Of a stretch of 64,000 bases of DNA, positions 27,019-36,910 are shown in pieces. The notes beneath the pieces were generated by a model. The model had not been told where the DNA came from, ran no database searches, and saw only the letters and a program-made list of their open reading frames with translations. The stretch spans positions 1 through 64,000 of the forward strand of contig NZ_JOTP01000002.1 in assembly GCF_000715205.1 (NCBI RefSeq). Reading direction: 5' to 3'. Each line of letters begins with the position of its first letter. The stretch's first letter is position 1. Source of the DNA: Bacillus zhangzhouensis. GTDB taxonomy: Bacteria; Bacillota; Bacilli; Bacillales; Bacillaceae. The position numbers were made by a program, and so were the translations under genes.

Positions 27019-28269
27019 TTAACTCTCTTTTAATAATTTGAGCAAATGATGCAGACCATATTTCACAGCGCGTTTCCGAATGCCTGATCGACTGCCTGTA
27101 AACATCCATTCAAACACGTCTTTCTGATCTTTAGTGGATAGCCCAATGAACACTTTTCCGACAGGCTGTCCTTCATGGCTAGCAGGTCCTGCCACACCAG
27201 TAAAGCTAATACCGATATCGCTTCCTGTCAGCTTTCTAACGCCCTCAGCCAGTTCTAAAGCGCACTCTTTGCTGACAGCGCCATGAGAAGACAACGTTTC
27301 CTCCCGGCAGCCAAGCACCTGCTGCTTCACTTGATTTGTATAACAAACCACACTTCCGTTAAAAATCGATGATGCCCCTTCGAGATCTGTCAGCCATTCG
27401 GAGAACATGCCGCCAGTCAGGCTTTCAACTGCTGCTACTGTTTTCCCGTGTTCGTGCAAGGCCTTGGATGCTTCACGGACAAGAGATGTATCTCCATATC
27501 CGTAGAAGTACTCGCCTACCCGCTCTAAAATTTGTGCTTCTGTTTCTTTTAACAGACGCTCCGTTTCTTTTTCATCCTCGTGCTTGGCTGTGAGTCTTAG
27601 TGTCACTTCACCGTCAGCTGCAAGCGGTGCAATCGTCGGATTGGTCTGAGCATCGATTAAATCTTCAAGATCTGTTTCAAGCTGTGATTCACCGATTCCG
27701 AAGAAACGCAACACGACAGACACGATTTTTTCCTTTAAGCCAAGTTTCTCAGAAATCAGCGGCTTCGCCTCGTTTTCAAACATCGGGTGCAGTTCACTTG
27801 GTGGTCCAGGAAGTAGAACATAAAACGTATCTTCTTCTTGAATAAACATACCTGGTGCCATCCCGAACCGATTCACCAGCACATCAGACCCTTCTAGAAC
27901 GAGTGCCTGCTTACGGTTGTTCGGTGACATGTCACGTCCGGTCTTTCGAAAGTAGTCTTGAATCGATTCAAATGCTTCTTCATTTAGCACAAGCTCTTTT
28001 CCGAGCGTATTTGCAATGGTTTCTTTTGTTAAATCATCTTTTGTTGGTCCAAGACCGCCTGAGAAGATCATAAAATTAGATCTTTCCTGCGCCACTTGAA
28101 TGGCTTGTTTTAAACGCTCTGGATTGTCACCAACTGCTGTGTGGTAATAAACATTCACACCAATTTCAGCTAGCTGTTTGCTGATGAATTGTGCATTCGT
28201 ATTCGTAATTTGCCCTAGCAAAAGTTCGGAACCGACTGCAATAATTTCTGCTTTTCTCTCTGACTTCAA
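27019..28269 (-). CDS. cinA: CinA-family competence/damage-inducible protein
   Basis: A 416-residue fusion of an N-terminal MoaB/MogA-like (COG1058) domain ([31 protein letters not shown]) and a C-terminal nicotinamide-nucleotide amidase-like domain ([29 protein letters not shown]). It likely acts in pyridine-nucleotide repair and is linked to competence. The start is TTG at 28269, 10 bases after AAGGA; the length then equals B. subtilis CinA. It overlaps the 3' end of pgsA without touching its coding frame. Confidence 0.95.
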   Translation of the reverse strand: MKSERKAEIIAVGSELLLGQITNTNAQFISKQLAEIGVNVYYHTAVGDNPERLKQAIQVAQERSNFMIFSGGLGPTKDDLTKETIANTLGKELVLNEEAFESIQDYFRKTGRDMSPNNRKQALVLEGSDVLVNRFGMAPGMFIQEEDTFYVLLPGPPSELHPMFENEAKPLISEKLGLKEKIVSVVLRFFGIGESQLETDLEDLIDAQTNPTIAPLAADGEVTLRLTAKHEDEKETERLLKETEAQILERVGEYFYGYGDTSLVREASKALHEHGKTVAAVESLTGGMFSEWLTDLEGASSIFNGSVVCYTNQVKQQVLGCREETLSSHGAVSKECALELAEGVRKLTGSDIGISFTGVAGPASHEGQPVGKVFIGLSTKDQKDVFEWMFTGSRSGIRKRAVKYGLHHLLKLLKES

Positions 28270-28285
28270 AGCGTACACGTCCTTT

Positions 28286-28867
28286 TTAGTTAGCATTCTT
28301 TAAAGCTTCCCAGTTTTTCGCAAAGTAATCCCAGCCCGAGACAACAGTGAAGAACACCGCTACCCACATCGCAAGATCACCGAACGGGAATGATACAAGT
28401 TCAAACGGCAGATTATGCAATAGAAGTGCTGAAATCGCAATGATTTGCGCCCATGTTTTCACTTTTCCAAGCATATTGGCCGCTACCACTTCACCGCCTC
28501 CGGCTAATACGAGCCTTAGACCTGTTACAGCAAATTCACGGCTAATGATGACAATCGCCATCCATGCCGGTGTGAGGTCATATTGAACAAGTATAATTAA
28601 AGCAGCTGACACAAGCAATTTATCTGCAAGCGGATCTAAAAATTTACCAAAATTCGTCACTAAATTAAACTTACGTGCGTAGTAACCATCAATCCAATCG
28701 GTTGTCGAAGCCACAATAAACAAGATCGCCCCGACAAGGTGAGTCACTTCGATACTCACATCACCAAAGCGTGCAACACCCCAGTCAAAAGGTGCTAGCA
28801 TAATGATCATAAAAACAGGGATCAAAGCGATCCTAGAAAGAGTAATTTTATTCGGTAAGTTAAACAT
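28286..28867 (-). CDS. pgsA: CDP-diacylglycerol-glycerol-3-phosphate 3-phosphatidyltransferase
   Basis: Membrane enzyme making phosphatidylglycerol phosphate, the first committed step to phosphatidylglycerol and cardiolipin. The 193 residues (start ATG at 28867, as in B. subtilis) contain several hydrophobic helices and the CDP-alcohol phosphotransferase motif [27 protein letters not shown] (D-G-x2-A-R-x8-G-x3-D-x3-D). Lies between rodZ and cinA. Confidence 0.97.
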   Translation of the reverse strand: MFNLPNKITLSRIALIPVFMIIMLAPFDWGVARFGDVSIEVTHLVGAILFIVASTTDWIDGYYARKFNLVTNFGKFLDPLADKLLVSAALIILVQYDLTPAWMAIVIISREFAVTGLRLVLAGGGEVVAANMLGKVKTWAQIIAISALLLHNLPFELVSFPFGDLAMWVAVFFTVVSGWDYFAKNWEALKNAN

Positions 28868-28922
28868 GAAATCCAATCCTCCAATAAAGCAATTTTTTTA
28901 TGTATATAATAGTAGGAACAAA

Positions 28923-28956
28923 AGAAAAGTCATCTACTTGCTTAAGATGACTTTTC
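28923..28956 (-). terminator. Intrinsic terminator overlapping the end of rodZ
   Basis: AAAAGTCATCT pairs with AGATGACTTTT around a 9-base loop, then CTTTTG on the minus strand. The rodZ stop codon (28942-28944) lies in the loop, so the last sense codons form the 5' arm. Confidence 0.75.
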
Positions 28957-29856
28957 CTTTCCTTTATTCACAATCACAATGTTTTGTGTCATGGTGTCTT
29001 TAGGGTCTAATTCGTATTTAAGTTTCTCGTCATTGACCTTGATGTCAATTCCAGTCGCATTCCCGAGGCGGATATCGATCTGAGAAAGGTCTGACAGGTC
29101 TGTTTTAAACGATTCGCCATCTTTCAGTTCACCCATCTTCAGCACTTTTCCAGATTCGTCTCTCACGCGCAGCCATGAAGCTTGTGTTGCAGAAATGGTT
29201 AACTCCATATCATCTGCACCCGACACTTCATATGTTGTCGTGGACCCTTCTGTATTCGTCGCCTTCAAAGAAACAGCTTCATCGTCTTTTGATGAATCAT
29301 CCTTTGATGAATCGTCTTTTTTAGATGTATTTTCTTTATTATCTGACGAAGCCTTTTCTTTTTTCTTTTGATCCTTTGCGAGTGATGAATCCTCAGACAC
29401 TTCGTATTTTGATTCTGATTTCTGAGGAGTTGTCTGATTATTCTTCTGACCGCTATCATGATTGACCGCTTGCACGATCACATAAATGATGGCGATCACC
29501 ACAAGTATGCCTCCAATGATTAAAATCGTTGGCAATAGCTCCAGCACCTTAGAGGCAGGCTTTGGCAGCTCTCTTTGCGGTTTAATATTTGATAATTTAT
29601 CAGAGACTTCATCGTTATACGTGCTTGGTACATCTTTACGAAATTCTTCGAACAATTGTTCAGGATTTAGTCCAACGGCTTCGGCATATTGTTTAATAAA
29701 AGCTCTGACGTAAAATTTACCTGGAATAATATCATAGTTTCCTTGTTCGATTGCTAGCAAATAGCGCTTTTGGATTTTGGTCGCCGCCTGAAGATCCTCC
29801 AGCGACATCCCTTTTTCCTCTCTGGCCTCAATGAGCCGTTTTCCCAATTCAGTCAA
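28942..29856 (-). CDS. rodZ: Cell-shape protein RodZ (YmfM)
   Basis: Links the MreB cytoskeleton to the cell-wall elongation machinery. The 304-residue protein has an N-terminal helix-turn-helix_25 domain (about 2-70, LGKRLIEAREEKGMSLEDLQ), a single membrane helix at about 106-130, an outer low-complexity Lys/Asp/Ser stretch with KDDSS repeats (about 160-190) and a C-terminal DUF4115-type beta domain. The likely start is TTG at 29856, 6 bases after AGGTG. It is slightly longer than B. subtilis YmfM because of the linker. Confidence 0.93.
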   Translation of the reverse strand: MTELGKRLIEAREEKGMSLEDLQAATKIQKRYLLAIEQGNYDIIPGKFYVRAFIKQYAEAVGLNPEQLFEEFRKDVPSTYNDEVSDKLSNIKPQRELPKPASKVLELLPTILIIGGILVVIAIIYVIVQAVNHDSGQKNNQTTPQKSESKYEVSEDSSLAKDQKKKEKASSDNKENTSKKDDSSKDDSSKDDEAVSLKATNTEGSTTTYEVSGADDMELTISATQASWLRVRDESGKVLKMGELKDGESFKTDLSDLSQIDIRLGNATGIDIKVNDEKLKYELDPKDTMTQNIVIVNKGKEKSS

Positions 29857-29879
29857 AACAAACACCTACCATTACCATA

Positions 29880-30671
29880 TTAAAAATCGAAGCCAGAAAA
29901 ACCAGAATGATCAAATACTTGTGGTTCTTCAGCGTGCTCGTATGTAATTTCTTCGTCTGCACTATTGCGCAGTTCAATGATATAGTCGAAATCGTCCATT
30001 GTATATTCTGAATTTTGAATAAAGATGTCTGGATGCTCGACCACTTTTGTTGCAGGCAGTCTCATAATTTCTCTTAAAAGCTGCAAGTGTTTCTCAGAAC
30101 CTCTTCTTGTTGACACAATTCCATCAATGATAAAGACATTATCTGGGCTGTATTCATCAGCAATCAGCTGACTGCGGATGGTCTGTTTCAAAAGAGTAGA
30201 CGATACAAACAGCCATCTCTTGCTTGCACATACACTTGAAGCAACAATTGATTCTGTTTTTCCAACACGCGGCATTCCGCGAATCCCAATCAATTTATGT
30301 CCTTCTTTTTTAAACAATTCAGCCATAAAATCAACAAGAAGACCGAGCTCGTCCCTTTCGAAACGGAACGTCTTTTTATCATCAGCATCCCGCTGGATGT
30401 ATCGTCCATGACGAACAGCTAAGCGGTCACGAAGTTTTGGCTGTCTTAATTTTGTTACTTTTATCGTTTCCATTGTATTTAAAATTGATTCAAGGCGCTT
30501 CACTTGATCTGTGTGGTCACAGCGCAAAAGCATTCCGCGTCTTGATACATCAACACCATTAATTGTCACAATATTAATTGAAAGCATCCCCATTAGAGAA
30601 GAAATGTCTCCTAACAGTCCGGGACGGTTTACCTGTATCTCATATTCAAAATACCATTCGAGCTTTGCCAA
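29880..30671 (-). CDS. ymfK: YmfK, DUF3388 protein
   Basis: A 263-residue protein conserved beside rodZ in Bacillus. The N-terminus (about 1-75, FEYEIQVNRPGLLGDISSLMG) has the pattern of an ACT-like ligand-binding domain. The C-terminal part (about 115-235) has a P-loop-like GMPRVGKTES at about 135 and a nucleotide-binding look, though a full ATPase set is not clear. Function is unknown. The spacing of 23 bp to rodZ suggests cotranscription. Confidence 0.9.
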   Translation of the reverse strand: MAKLEWYFEYEIQVNRPGLLGDISSLMGMLSINIVTINGVDVSRRGMLLRCDHTDQVKRLESILNTMETIKVTKLRQPKLRDRLAVRHGRYIQRDADDKKTFRFERDELGLLVDFMAELFKKEGHKLIGIRGMPRVGKTESIVASSVCASKRWLFVSSTLLKQTIRSQLIADEYSPDNVFIIDGIVSTRRGSEKHLQLLREIMRLPATKVVEHPDIFIQNSEYTMDDFDYIIELRNSADEEITYEHAEEPQVFDHSGFSGFDF

Positions 30672-30766
30672 ATGATATTACCCCCTTCATTGTGGCAAAT
30701 TTTTACCTTCCTTTATCATAAAGCATTTTCACATTTTTAGAAAGCACAATGTTGCTAAACGGTTAA

Positions 30767-30800
30767 AATAAAAAGAGAGGCACAAACGACCCCTCTTTTT
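30767..30800 (-). terminator. Intrinsic terminator of ymfJ
   Basis: AAGAGGGG pairs with CCTCTCTT (one mismatch) around a 10-base loop, followed by TTTATTT on the minus strand, directly after the ymfJ stop codon. Confidence 0.8.
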
Positions 30801-30802
30801 CT

Positions 30803-31060
30803 TTAGTGCGAGCTATTATTTTCAACTAGCTTGACCATCATATTTGCAATGGCACGCTGCTCATCTTCTGATGCAACGCTCCAAAGGTCAGCAAGCACTC
30901 TTTCCTGCTCGTTCTTTGCATCCACTTCGTTCGCTAGATATCCGCCAATTTCATACGCAAGGTTGTTGATTGTATCATCTGATAAACCTTTATCCTGCGC
31001 ATGATTTAAACGGTCACCTAAAAAGTTTTTCCAATGGTCCCAGCTCTCAAGTACAGACAT
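30803..31060 (-). CDS. ymfJ: YmfJ, DUF3243 family protein
   Basis: An 85-residue helical cytoplasmic protein conserved at this location in Bacillus (SWDHWKNFLGDRLNHAQ, YEIGGYLANEVDAKNEQE). Function unknown; the family is assigned from memory as DUF3243. It lies 73 bp downstream of ymfI and has its own terminator. Confidence 0.9.
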   Translation of the reverse strand: MSVLESWDHWKNFLGDRLNHAQDKGLSDDTINNLAYEIGGYLANEVDAKNEQERVLADLWSVASEDEQRAIANMMVKLVENNSSH

Positions 31061-31133
31061 GTCGATTCCTCCATTCGAAAAGATGAATTACAGCCATAGC
31101 TTTTGTCATGGAGAGACGAATTATACACGTTTT

Positions 31134-31862
31134 TTAACAGTACCATCCGCCATTCACAGATAAAATTTGACCCGTGATATAACTTGACTGGTTTGAGGCG
31201 AGAAACCAAATGACATCTGCAATCTCCTCAGGCGCTGCAAGCCGGCCGAGCGGAATCTCTTCTTCCAGCATCGCAACGTCTTCTTGCGTGAAGCTTTGCA
31301 TCATGTCCGTCTGAACAGCACCAGGAGAGACGGCATTTGCTCTAATTCCGCTTGGTGCAAGCTCTTTTGCAAGTCCTTTAATAAATGCATTTTGCGCTCC
31401 CTTGACCATGCTGTACAGCACTTCACACGATGCGCCCGTTTCTCCCCATATGGAGCTAACCGCAATGATATGACCTGCTTTTTTCTGAATCATTGCAGGC
31501 AAAAGGGATTGGGTGAGCTCATATGGACTTGTGACATGAAGCTGCACCATACTGGCTAGAACTTCTTTTTCTGTATCTGTCACTAAACCGACATGGCTCT
31601 TTCCACTATTTAAAACAAGGATATCTGGACATAATGGCAGACGACTGACAAGCTCATCCACTCCGCCCTTTTTAGCTAAATCTGCTTGAACGACGTGCGT
31701 CTCTATTTCATATGTCTCTTCCAGATGAGCGGAGAGACGCATGGCTGCCTGTTCATTTTGGTGATAATGGAGCATCAAGTGGCAGCCTTCTTGGGCAAGC
31801 TTTTTGGCTGCCGCCTGCCCAATCCCGCCACTGGCACCAGTAATAAGCGCCCAACGACTCAT
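31134..31862 (-). CDS. ymfI: Short-chain dehydrogenase/reductase YmfI
   Basis: A 242-residue SDR. The Rossmann motif TGASGGIGQ is at 8-16, an NSG follows in place of the more usual NNAG, and the catalytic Ser and YSMVK (Tyr-x3-Lys) lie around 137-155. The C-terminus FLASNQSSYITGQILSVNGGWYC matches the FabG-like subgroup, so an oxoacyl-ACP reductase-like reaction is possible; the real substrate is unknown. It is conserved in the ymf cluster. Upstream, in place of the usual ymfH neighbour, an MMPL exporter has been inserted 29 bp away. Confidence 0.93.
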   Translation of the reverse strand: MSRWALITGASGGIGQAAAKKLAQEGCHLMLHYHQNEQAAMRLSAHLEETYEIETHVVQADLAKKGGVDELVSRLPLCPDILVLNSGKSHVGLVTDTEKEVLASMVQLHVTSPYELTQSLLPAMIQKKAGHIIAVSSIWGETGASCEVLYSMVKGAQNAFIKGLAKELAPSGIRANAVSPGAVQTDMMQSFTQEDVAMLEEEIPLGRLAAPEEIADVIWFLASNQSSYITGQILSVNGGWYC

Positions 31863-31891
31863 ACTTTGTTCCTACTTTCTTTATGAAATGC

Positions 31892-34800
31892 CTATTCTTT
31901 TCGTTTAAATGGGAACCAGTTTGCTGATCCGAACAATTTGACCATAACAGGTACGAATAATGGTAGCACAACGAGTGCATACAGTAAAAGTCCTGTGAGG
32001 ACAAGTGTTGCAATCTGTAAAAGAGACAGCACACCTGAAGGCAGCATCGCTGCAAATGTTCCTGCCAAAATAACGGCAGCAGACATGATGACAGATCCCA
32101 TATTCTTCATTGATTCGGTCATTGCAAACTGAATGTCTTTTGTTTTGTATTCATTGAACCGCTCCATTAAGAAAATCGAATAATCTACTCCCAGCGCCAT
32201 TAATATGACAAAGCCAAAGAATGGAACAGCCCAGTTGATGCCCGGATATCCGAAGAAATGGGTGAAAATAAATTCTGTTACACCTATTGCTGTAAAGTAA
32301 GTCAAAATGAGTGAACCAACCAAGTAAAGCGGCATGACAAGCGACCGGAACAGAATCACCAATATGAGGAAAATACCGATCATCATGTAAAGAACCGTCT
32401 TATTGAAATCTTGGTCTGACAGCTGTTTTAAATCAGCGTTCATACTTGATACGCCCGAAACGCCAAATGATACATCTTTTAGGTTTGTTTCAGGAAGTGC
32501 CCGCTCGACAGAAGCTTCCACTTGCTTAATCGTCGACAAAGCTTCATTGCCATATGGATTTTTTTCTAAAATGACATCAATCTTTGTCATTTTGCGGTCA
32601 TCCGACATGTATGAATCAAATACTTGCTTGAATGCTTTATTTTTTAGGACGTCTTTTGGAATAAACCAGCCAGCCATGTCTTGATCTGGTGCATTTTTCA
32701 GTTCGTCTAAGTAGTCTCCTGCACCCATTAAGCCACTTGAAATTTTCTCAAGTCCATCTACACTCTTGTTCAGACCATCTGTCAGCTTGGTGAGGTCATC
32801 ACCAAAGCCACCAATCTTTTCTTTCATTTGCTTTTGACCGTTAATGATGTCGCCTGCTCCATTTGCAAGCTTTGGCATACCATCAGCTAACTGTCCTTGC
32901 CCTTTTGACGTTTGAGCCAATCCATTTTCAATTTCTTCTAAGCCTGCAATGAGCTGATCAATTTTATTTGTAAACACTTTTTGCTGCTCTGAAGCTTTTG
33001 CGATAAAAGCGTCAGCTGCTTCAAGCTGTTTTTTTGCTTCTTTTGCTTGTTTTGCGTAGCTGTCTGCCTGTTTGGCACTTTCTTGTAAGGTAGTAGAAAG
33101 TTCATTGTAAGAAGCTTTGATGGCTTGATACGATTGATTTTCTTTCACCTGTGGAATTTGCTCTTCAAGTGTACTGAATTGCTGATTCGCTTGAGTGATC
33201 AAAGCTTTAACATCCGCTGCAGCAGATGATGTCGTATCGACTTGTGCTAAAGCTGCCTTTAATTCTTTGGAAATGCTTTTATATAGCGCAACTTGCTGAT
33301 TCACTTGTGCGACTTGATCCGTTAATTCTTTTTTCGCACCCTTTATTTCCTCTTTAATGGCTGCCACACCTTGTTTGTTTTGGTCGATTCCGTCTTTCAG
33401 TTTTCTTAACGTATTCTCCACGTTTTGAATGCCTGTTTGCACGGATTCGGTACCAGAAATCAATTTGTTAATGCCTTTTCCAGATGATTTGATTTGTGGT
33501 GTTTGATCCTCAATGGATTTACTCATTGTCGTAAGCCCATCTTGAATTTTTTTCAAGCCTTCATTACTTTTATCAAGTCCATTATTCAGCTCTTTGGCTT
33601 GTGACTTCACGTACAGATCACTCAGCCCTTTACCGACAGGACGTGTTGCACTTCTAACTTTACTCACACCATCTGTTTGTTCAATCGCGCGACTTAGTTT
33701 TTCTACGGCAATAAGCCCTTCGTTATTGTCAAGGAGATCAGATGATTTCACCACAACCGTTGCCGGGAGTGCTTCCCCTGGTCCAAATTTGTCAGAAATC
33801 GTATTGAACGCATTGACGGATTCATATTTATTACCGATTTCATCTAAGCTGTTATAAGAAAGGGTTCCTTTATACATAAAAATTGACGGGAGCGTAATAA
33901 TCGCTACGATTAATAAACTGAAAAGTGGTTTCTTAAAAGAGAAACGACCTGCCGTTTCCCACATTTTTGACTGCGGGTGGGCAATATCGCCTTTAATCGG
34001 CCAAAATAACACTTTTCCTAAAACTGCCATAAAGAATGGGACTACGGTGAGCAGTGCCACGATGAGCACAGCGACTCCAACTGCGACGGCAACCGCTGAT
34101 TTATAAAGCTGGAATTGCGCTAGACCAATACATGTAAAGCCGATAAGGACAGCGATTCCGCTGAATAAGACCGTCTTTCCTGCTGTTTTATACGTAATAA
34201 GAATGGCTTCAATTTTGTCTTTTCCGTGCGCAAGCTCTTCTTTAAAGCGGCTGAGAAGTAGAATACAGTAATCTGTTCCAATTCCAAACATGATCGCGAC
34301 CATAAAGATCTGGGTAAAGGTCGAGAGCGGAAAGTCGAGATATTTGACTAAGTAAGCTACGATGGATTGACTGACCAAGTAAGAAAGGGCCACTGAGACT
34401 AAAGGCACGAACGGTGCCACCGCTGATCTAAAGACAAGCACAAGGACAACTAGGATAAACCCAATTGTAATGAACTCCGTTTTCTTCAGGCCTTCTTGCG
34501 AGCTTGTGATCACATCATCATCGATTAACGGCTGCCCTGTCATTTCAAATTTCAGGTTCAGGCTCTTAAGCTTTTCATTGACTCTTTCTTTAAAATCGGA
34601 TGCTTTGATTTTGTTCGAGTCGTATGTAACTGGAACAAGGAGTGTCGTTTGATCTTTAGAGAGCATTTGTTTTTTGATATCTTTGTTCGCTTCAAAATAA
34701 GAAGTGATGTCTTCTACGTGAAGATCTTTATCCTTTTCTAAAATCTCCATTGCCTTTTTTAAAGATGTTTCTCTTTCTTTGACAATGTTCTTTTCTTGAA

Positions 34801-35011
34801 AGACAATGACGATTGATTTTTCTGTATCTCCGTTTTCAGACATTTTCTTTAATAGCTGATCGGCATATGAGGACGGATAACCATCTGGAACAGAAATTTG
34901 CCCTTTTTCTTTTGTTAATTGCGCCATATTAGGAGCGGTGATAAGTAACACTGCCGCTAATGCGACCCAAAGGATCGTGATAAGCCATCTACCCTTTATG
35001 ATTGCTCTCAT
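31892..35011 (-). CDS. MMPL-family exporter, YdgH-like (copy 1)
   Basis: Large RND-superfamily transporter of 1039 residues. The start is ATG at 35011 (MRAIIKGRW), 22 bp inside marR, with GAGGAGG upstream. It has two membrane blocks (about 150-330 and 830-1030), each preceded by an outer loop. The signature GIGTDYCILLLSRFKEE occurs in the first block and ALGVDYSIFLMERFNEY in the second; the Asp residues are the proton relay. Between the blocks a long outer domain (about 400-800) has LxxGxxxL-type heptads predicting coiled coil, as in YhgE/YdgH proteins. It is coupled to the MarR regulator, so drug or lipid export is likely. Not present at this locus in B. subtilis. Confidence 0.93.
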   Translation of the reverse strand: MRAIIKGRWLITILWVALAAVLLITAPNMAQLTKEKGQISVPDGYPSSYADQLLKKMSENGDTEKSIVIVFQEKNIVKERETSLKKAMEILEKDKDLHVEDITSYFEANKDIKKQMLSKDQTTLLVPVTYDSNKIKASDFKERVNEKLKSLNLKFEMTGQPLIDDDVITSSQEGLKKTEFITIGFILVVLVLVFRSAVAPFVPLVSVALSYLVSQSIVAYLVKYLDFPLSTFTQIFMVAIMFGIGTDYCILLLSRFKEELAHGKDKIEAILITYKTAGKTVLFSGIAVLIGFTCIGLAQFQLYKSAVAVAVGVAVLIVALLTVVPFFMAVLGKVLFWPIKGDIAHPQSKMWETAGRFSFKKPLFSLLIVAIITLPSIFMYKGTLSYNSLDEIGNKYESVNAFNTISDKFGPGEALPATVVVKSSDLLDNNEGLIAVEKLSRAIEQTDGVSKVRSATRPVGKGLSDLYVKSQAKELNNGLDKSNEGLKKIQDGLTTMSKSIEDQTPQIKSSGKGINKLISGTESVQTGIQNVENTLRKLKDGIDQNKQGVAAIKEEIKGAKKELTDQVAQVNQQVALYKSISKELKAALAQVDTTSSAAADVKALITQANQQFSTLEEQIPQVKENQSYQAIKASYNELSTTLQESAKQADSYAKQAKEAKKQLEAADAFIAKASEQQKVFTNKIDQLIAGLEEIENGLAQTSKGQGQLADGMPKLANGAGDIINGQKQMKEKIGGFGDDLTKLTDGLNKSVDGLEKISSGLMGAGDYLDELKNAPDQDMAGWFIPKDVLKNKAFKQVFDSYMSDDRKMTKIDVILEKNPYGNEALSTIKQVEASVERALPETNLKDVSFGVSGVSSMNADLKQLSDQDFNKTVLYMMIGIFLILVILFRSLVMPLYLVGSLILTYFTAIGVTEFIFTHFFGYPGINWAVPFFGFVILMALGVDYSIFLMERFNEYKTKDIQFAMTESMKNMGSVIMSAAVILAGTFAAMLPSGVLSLLQIATLVLTGLLLYALVVLPLFVPVMVKLFGSANWFPFKRKE

Positions 35012-35465
35012 TAGTACTTTGTGCCTCCTCTTCGATGATAATCTGATAAATCTTTTCATAAGTTTGAATAAATGATTCCATTTCCTTTTCTTCCAGCTTT
35101 TCAAAATAAGATCGAACAAGACCTTGAAGCTGTTTTTCCATTCGGCTGACCACATCTTTGCCCTCTGGAGTTACGTACAGATGCACATTTCTTCTATCGG
35201 CTTGATCGTGCTCACGAACAATATAGTTCTTTGTGAATAGACGGTTTGTCATTGATGTCACAGCACTTTTATTCACATTACATACATTAGCTAGGTCTGT
35301 TGATGTACACCCTGGATGTAAATTGATGTATCGAAGCGAGTAATACTGATCAAGGGTAAGCTCTTTATCAAGCTTTTCTGTGATCATACTCGATACTTTT
35401 TTCTCCAACATGAGATAGACGTCTGCATACCTCTGAATGAGCTGTGCAATTTTTTTTTGTTCCAT
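34989..35465 (-). CDS. MarR-family transcriptional regulator
   Basis: A 158-residue winged-helix repressor. The helix-turn-helix is at about 50-75 (CTSTDLANVCNVNKSAVTSMTNRL), followed by the wing NYIVREHDQADRRNVHLYVTPEG (DxRxxxxxLT-like). Helices at both ends form the dimer interface. The gene overlaps the MMPL start by 23 bp, so the pair is a unit like B. subtilis ydgG-ydgH. Its promoter contains two copies of the candidate operator GTTTAACTA, implying autoregulation, and the same box occurs before MMPL copy 2. Confidence 0.93.
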   Translation of the reverse strand: MEQKKIAQLIQRYADVYLMLEKKVSSMITEKLDKELTLDQYYSLRYINLHPGCTSTDLANVCNVNKSAVTSMTNRLFTKNYIVREHDQADRRNVHLYVTPEGKDVVSRMEKQLQGLVRSYFEKLEEKEMESFIQTYEKIYQIIIEEEAQSTNESNHKG

Positions 35466-35488
35466 ACGCTGCTCCTTTTTAGTTTAAG

Positions 35489-35534
35489 TGTTTAACTATT
35501 AAAGAGTTTAACTAATAAGCAAAACAATTGTCAA
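35489..35534 (-). promoter_or_regulatory. marR-MMPL promoter with candidate MarR operators
   Basis: TTGACA at 35529-35534 (minus strand), with a weak -10 around 35505-35511. The word GTTTAACTA occurs at 35490-35498 and 35506-35514 (16-bp period); the second is part of the 9-bp palindrome AGTTTAACT and covers the -10. The same 9-mer sits at the same distance from a TTGACA before MMPL copy 2. Confidence 0.6.
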
Positions 35535-35574
35535 TCATTATCTTCACAAAGCATGCGCTTCCTTCAATTGAACA

Positions 35575-35615
35575 TAAAAAAGACAAACTCATTTGACCTG
35601 AGTTTGTCTTTTTTC
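35575..35615 (-). terminator. Bidirectional intrinsic terminator of ymfH
   Basis: AAAAAAGACAAACTCA pairs with TGAGTTTGTCTTTTTT around a short loop. It starts right after the ymfH stop codon and has T-tracts on both strands. Confidence 0.92.
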
Positions 35616-35617
35616 AT

Positions 35618-36910
35618 TTATTTTGTTTTCGGGACGACTTTGAAAACAGACATCCGCTCTTCATCAATTTCTTCCTCTAATATCTGCTGAATATCTGTTA
35701 ATTGAATTTGCTCAAGCACTGGCACGACATCAAATAAGCTCATTTCTAAGAACGCATATCTAGTGAATTGATTGGCAATGTATTCTGGAGAGTTCATGGC
35801 TTTCAAAAAGCTGCCAATTTTTTTCTTGCGCGCGAGCTCAATTTTTTCTTCTGTGATCAGGCTCTTTGCTTGAAGGAGGGTTTCTTTTAATTCCTTTGCC
35901 AGTTGATCAGGATCGTTCGTATCCCCACCAACTGAAGTAAAACCAAAGCCGCCCTCTTCCGTATAATCGTAACTGAATGTCTCATCAGTCAAGCCTTTTT
36001 CATACATCCGCTCATATTGTAAGGAACTTTTTCCAAACAGCGTCTCTAAAATCAGGTTCATCCCAAGCTCATGCTTGAGAAGCTGCTTTCCTTTTTTATG
36101 CGGGTTTTTTGTTTTCAAACCGAACATACATTTAGAGCCTTGTACGTTCATTTTCAGTTCGTATTCTTTTCGGTACACGCTTTCAGGCTCATTGATTTCT
36201 TTTCTCTTGATCTCAGGCTGGTCTGTAAACGGTTTTTTCGCTTGATTCGCTCTTACTTGATCTAATATTTGCTTCGGGTCAACAGGACCGACAACAAAAA
36301 GGAGCATATTGCTCGGGTGATAAAACGTTTCATAGCATTCATACAAATGGTCTTTTGTAATTGGAGCAATACTCTCTACTGTTCCAGCAATATCAATTCT
36401 CACCGGATGCTCTTGATAAAGATTTTCAATCAAACCAAAGAATAAACGCCAGTCCGGATTGTCATCATACATATTAATTTCTTGACCAATGATGCCCTTT
36501 TCTTTTTCGACCGTTTTTTCAGTAAAATAAGGTTCTTGCACAAAATCAATGAGTGTCTCAAGGTTTTGTTCGACATTTGCGGTGCTTGAAAATAAGTAGG
36601 CCGTTCTCGTAAACGTGGTAAAAGCGTTTGCGGCTGCCCCTTGTTTACTAAATGTATGAAACACATCACCATCTTCTTTTTCAAACAACTTATGCTCTAA
36701 GAAATGGGCAATTCCGTCAGGCACCCTGATCATGTCTTCTTTGCCAAGCGGCACAAATTCGTTATCGACAGAGCCATACTTTGTTGTGAAGGTCGCGTAT
36801 GTTTTATTAAACCCTTGCTTCGGCAGCACATAGACGTCTAGTCCGCTTTCCATTTTTTCATGATACACCGTCTCTTGCAGCTGATCGAATTGAATTGTTT
36901 TTACTGTCAT
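35618..36910 (-). CDS. ymfH: M16-family zinc peptidase YmfH
   Basis: A 430-residue insulinase-type peptidase. HFLEHKLFEKEDGD (about 70) carries the HxxEH zinc and catalytic motif, with the downstream glutamate in KEKGIIGQEINMYDD. It pairs with YmfF, whose active site is missing, as in AlbE/AlbF and PqqL-type two-chain M16 enzymes. Its ATG overlaps the ymfF stop (ATGA). The natural substrate is not settled. Terminator follows. Confidence 0.95.
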   Translation of the reverse strand: MTVKTIQFDQLQETVYHEKMESGLDVYVLPKQGFNKTYATFTTKYGSVDNEFVPLGKEDMIRVPDGIAHFLEHKLFEKEDGDVFHTFSKQGAAANAFTTFTRTAYLFSSTANVEQNLETLIDFVQEPYFTEKTVEKEKGIIGQEINMYDDNPDWRLFFGLIENLYQEHPVRIDIAGTVESIAPITKDHLYECYETFYHPSNMLLFVVGPVDPKQILDQVRANQAKKPFTDQPEIKRKEINEPESVYRKEYELKMNVQGSKCMFGLKTKNPHKKGKQLLKHELGMNLILETLFGKSSLQYERMYEKGLTDETFSYDYTEEGGFGFTSVGGDTNDPDQLAKELKETLLQAKSLITEEKIELARKKKIGSFLKAMNSPEYIANQFTRYAFLEMSLFDVVPVLEQIQLTDIQQILEEEIDEERMSVFKVVPKTK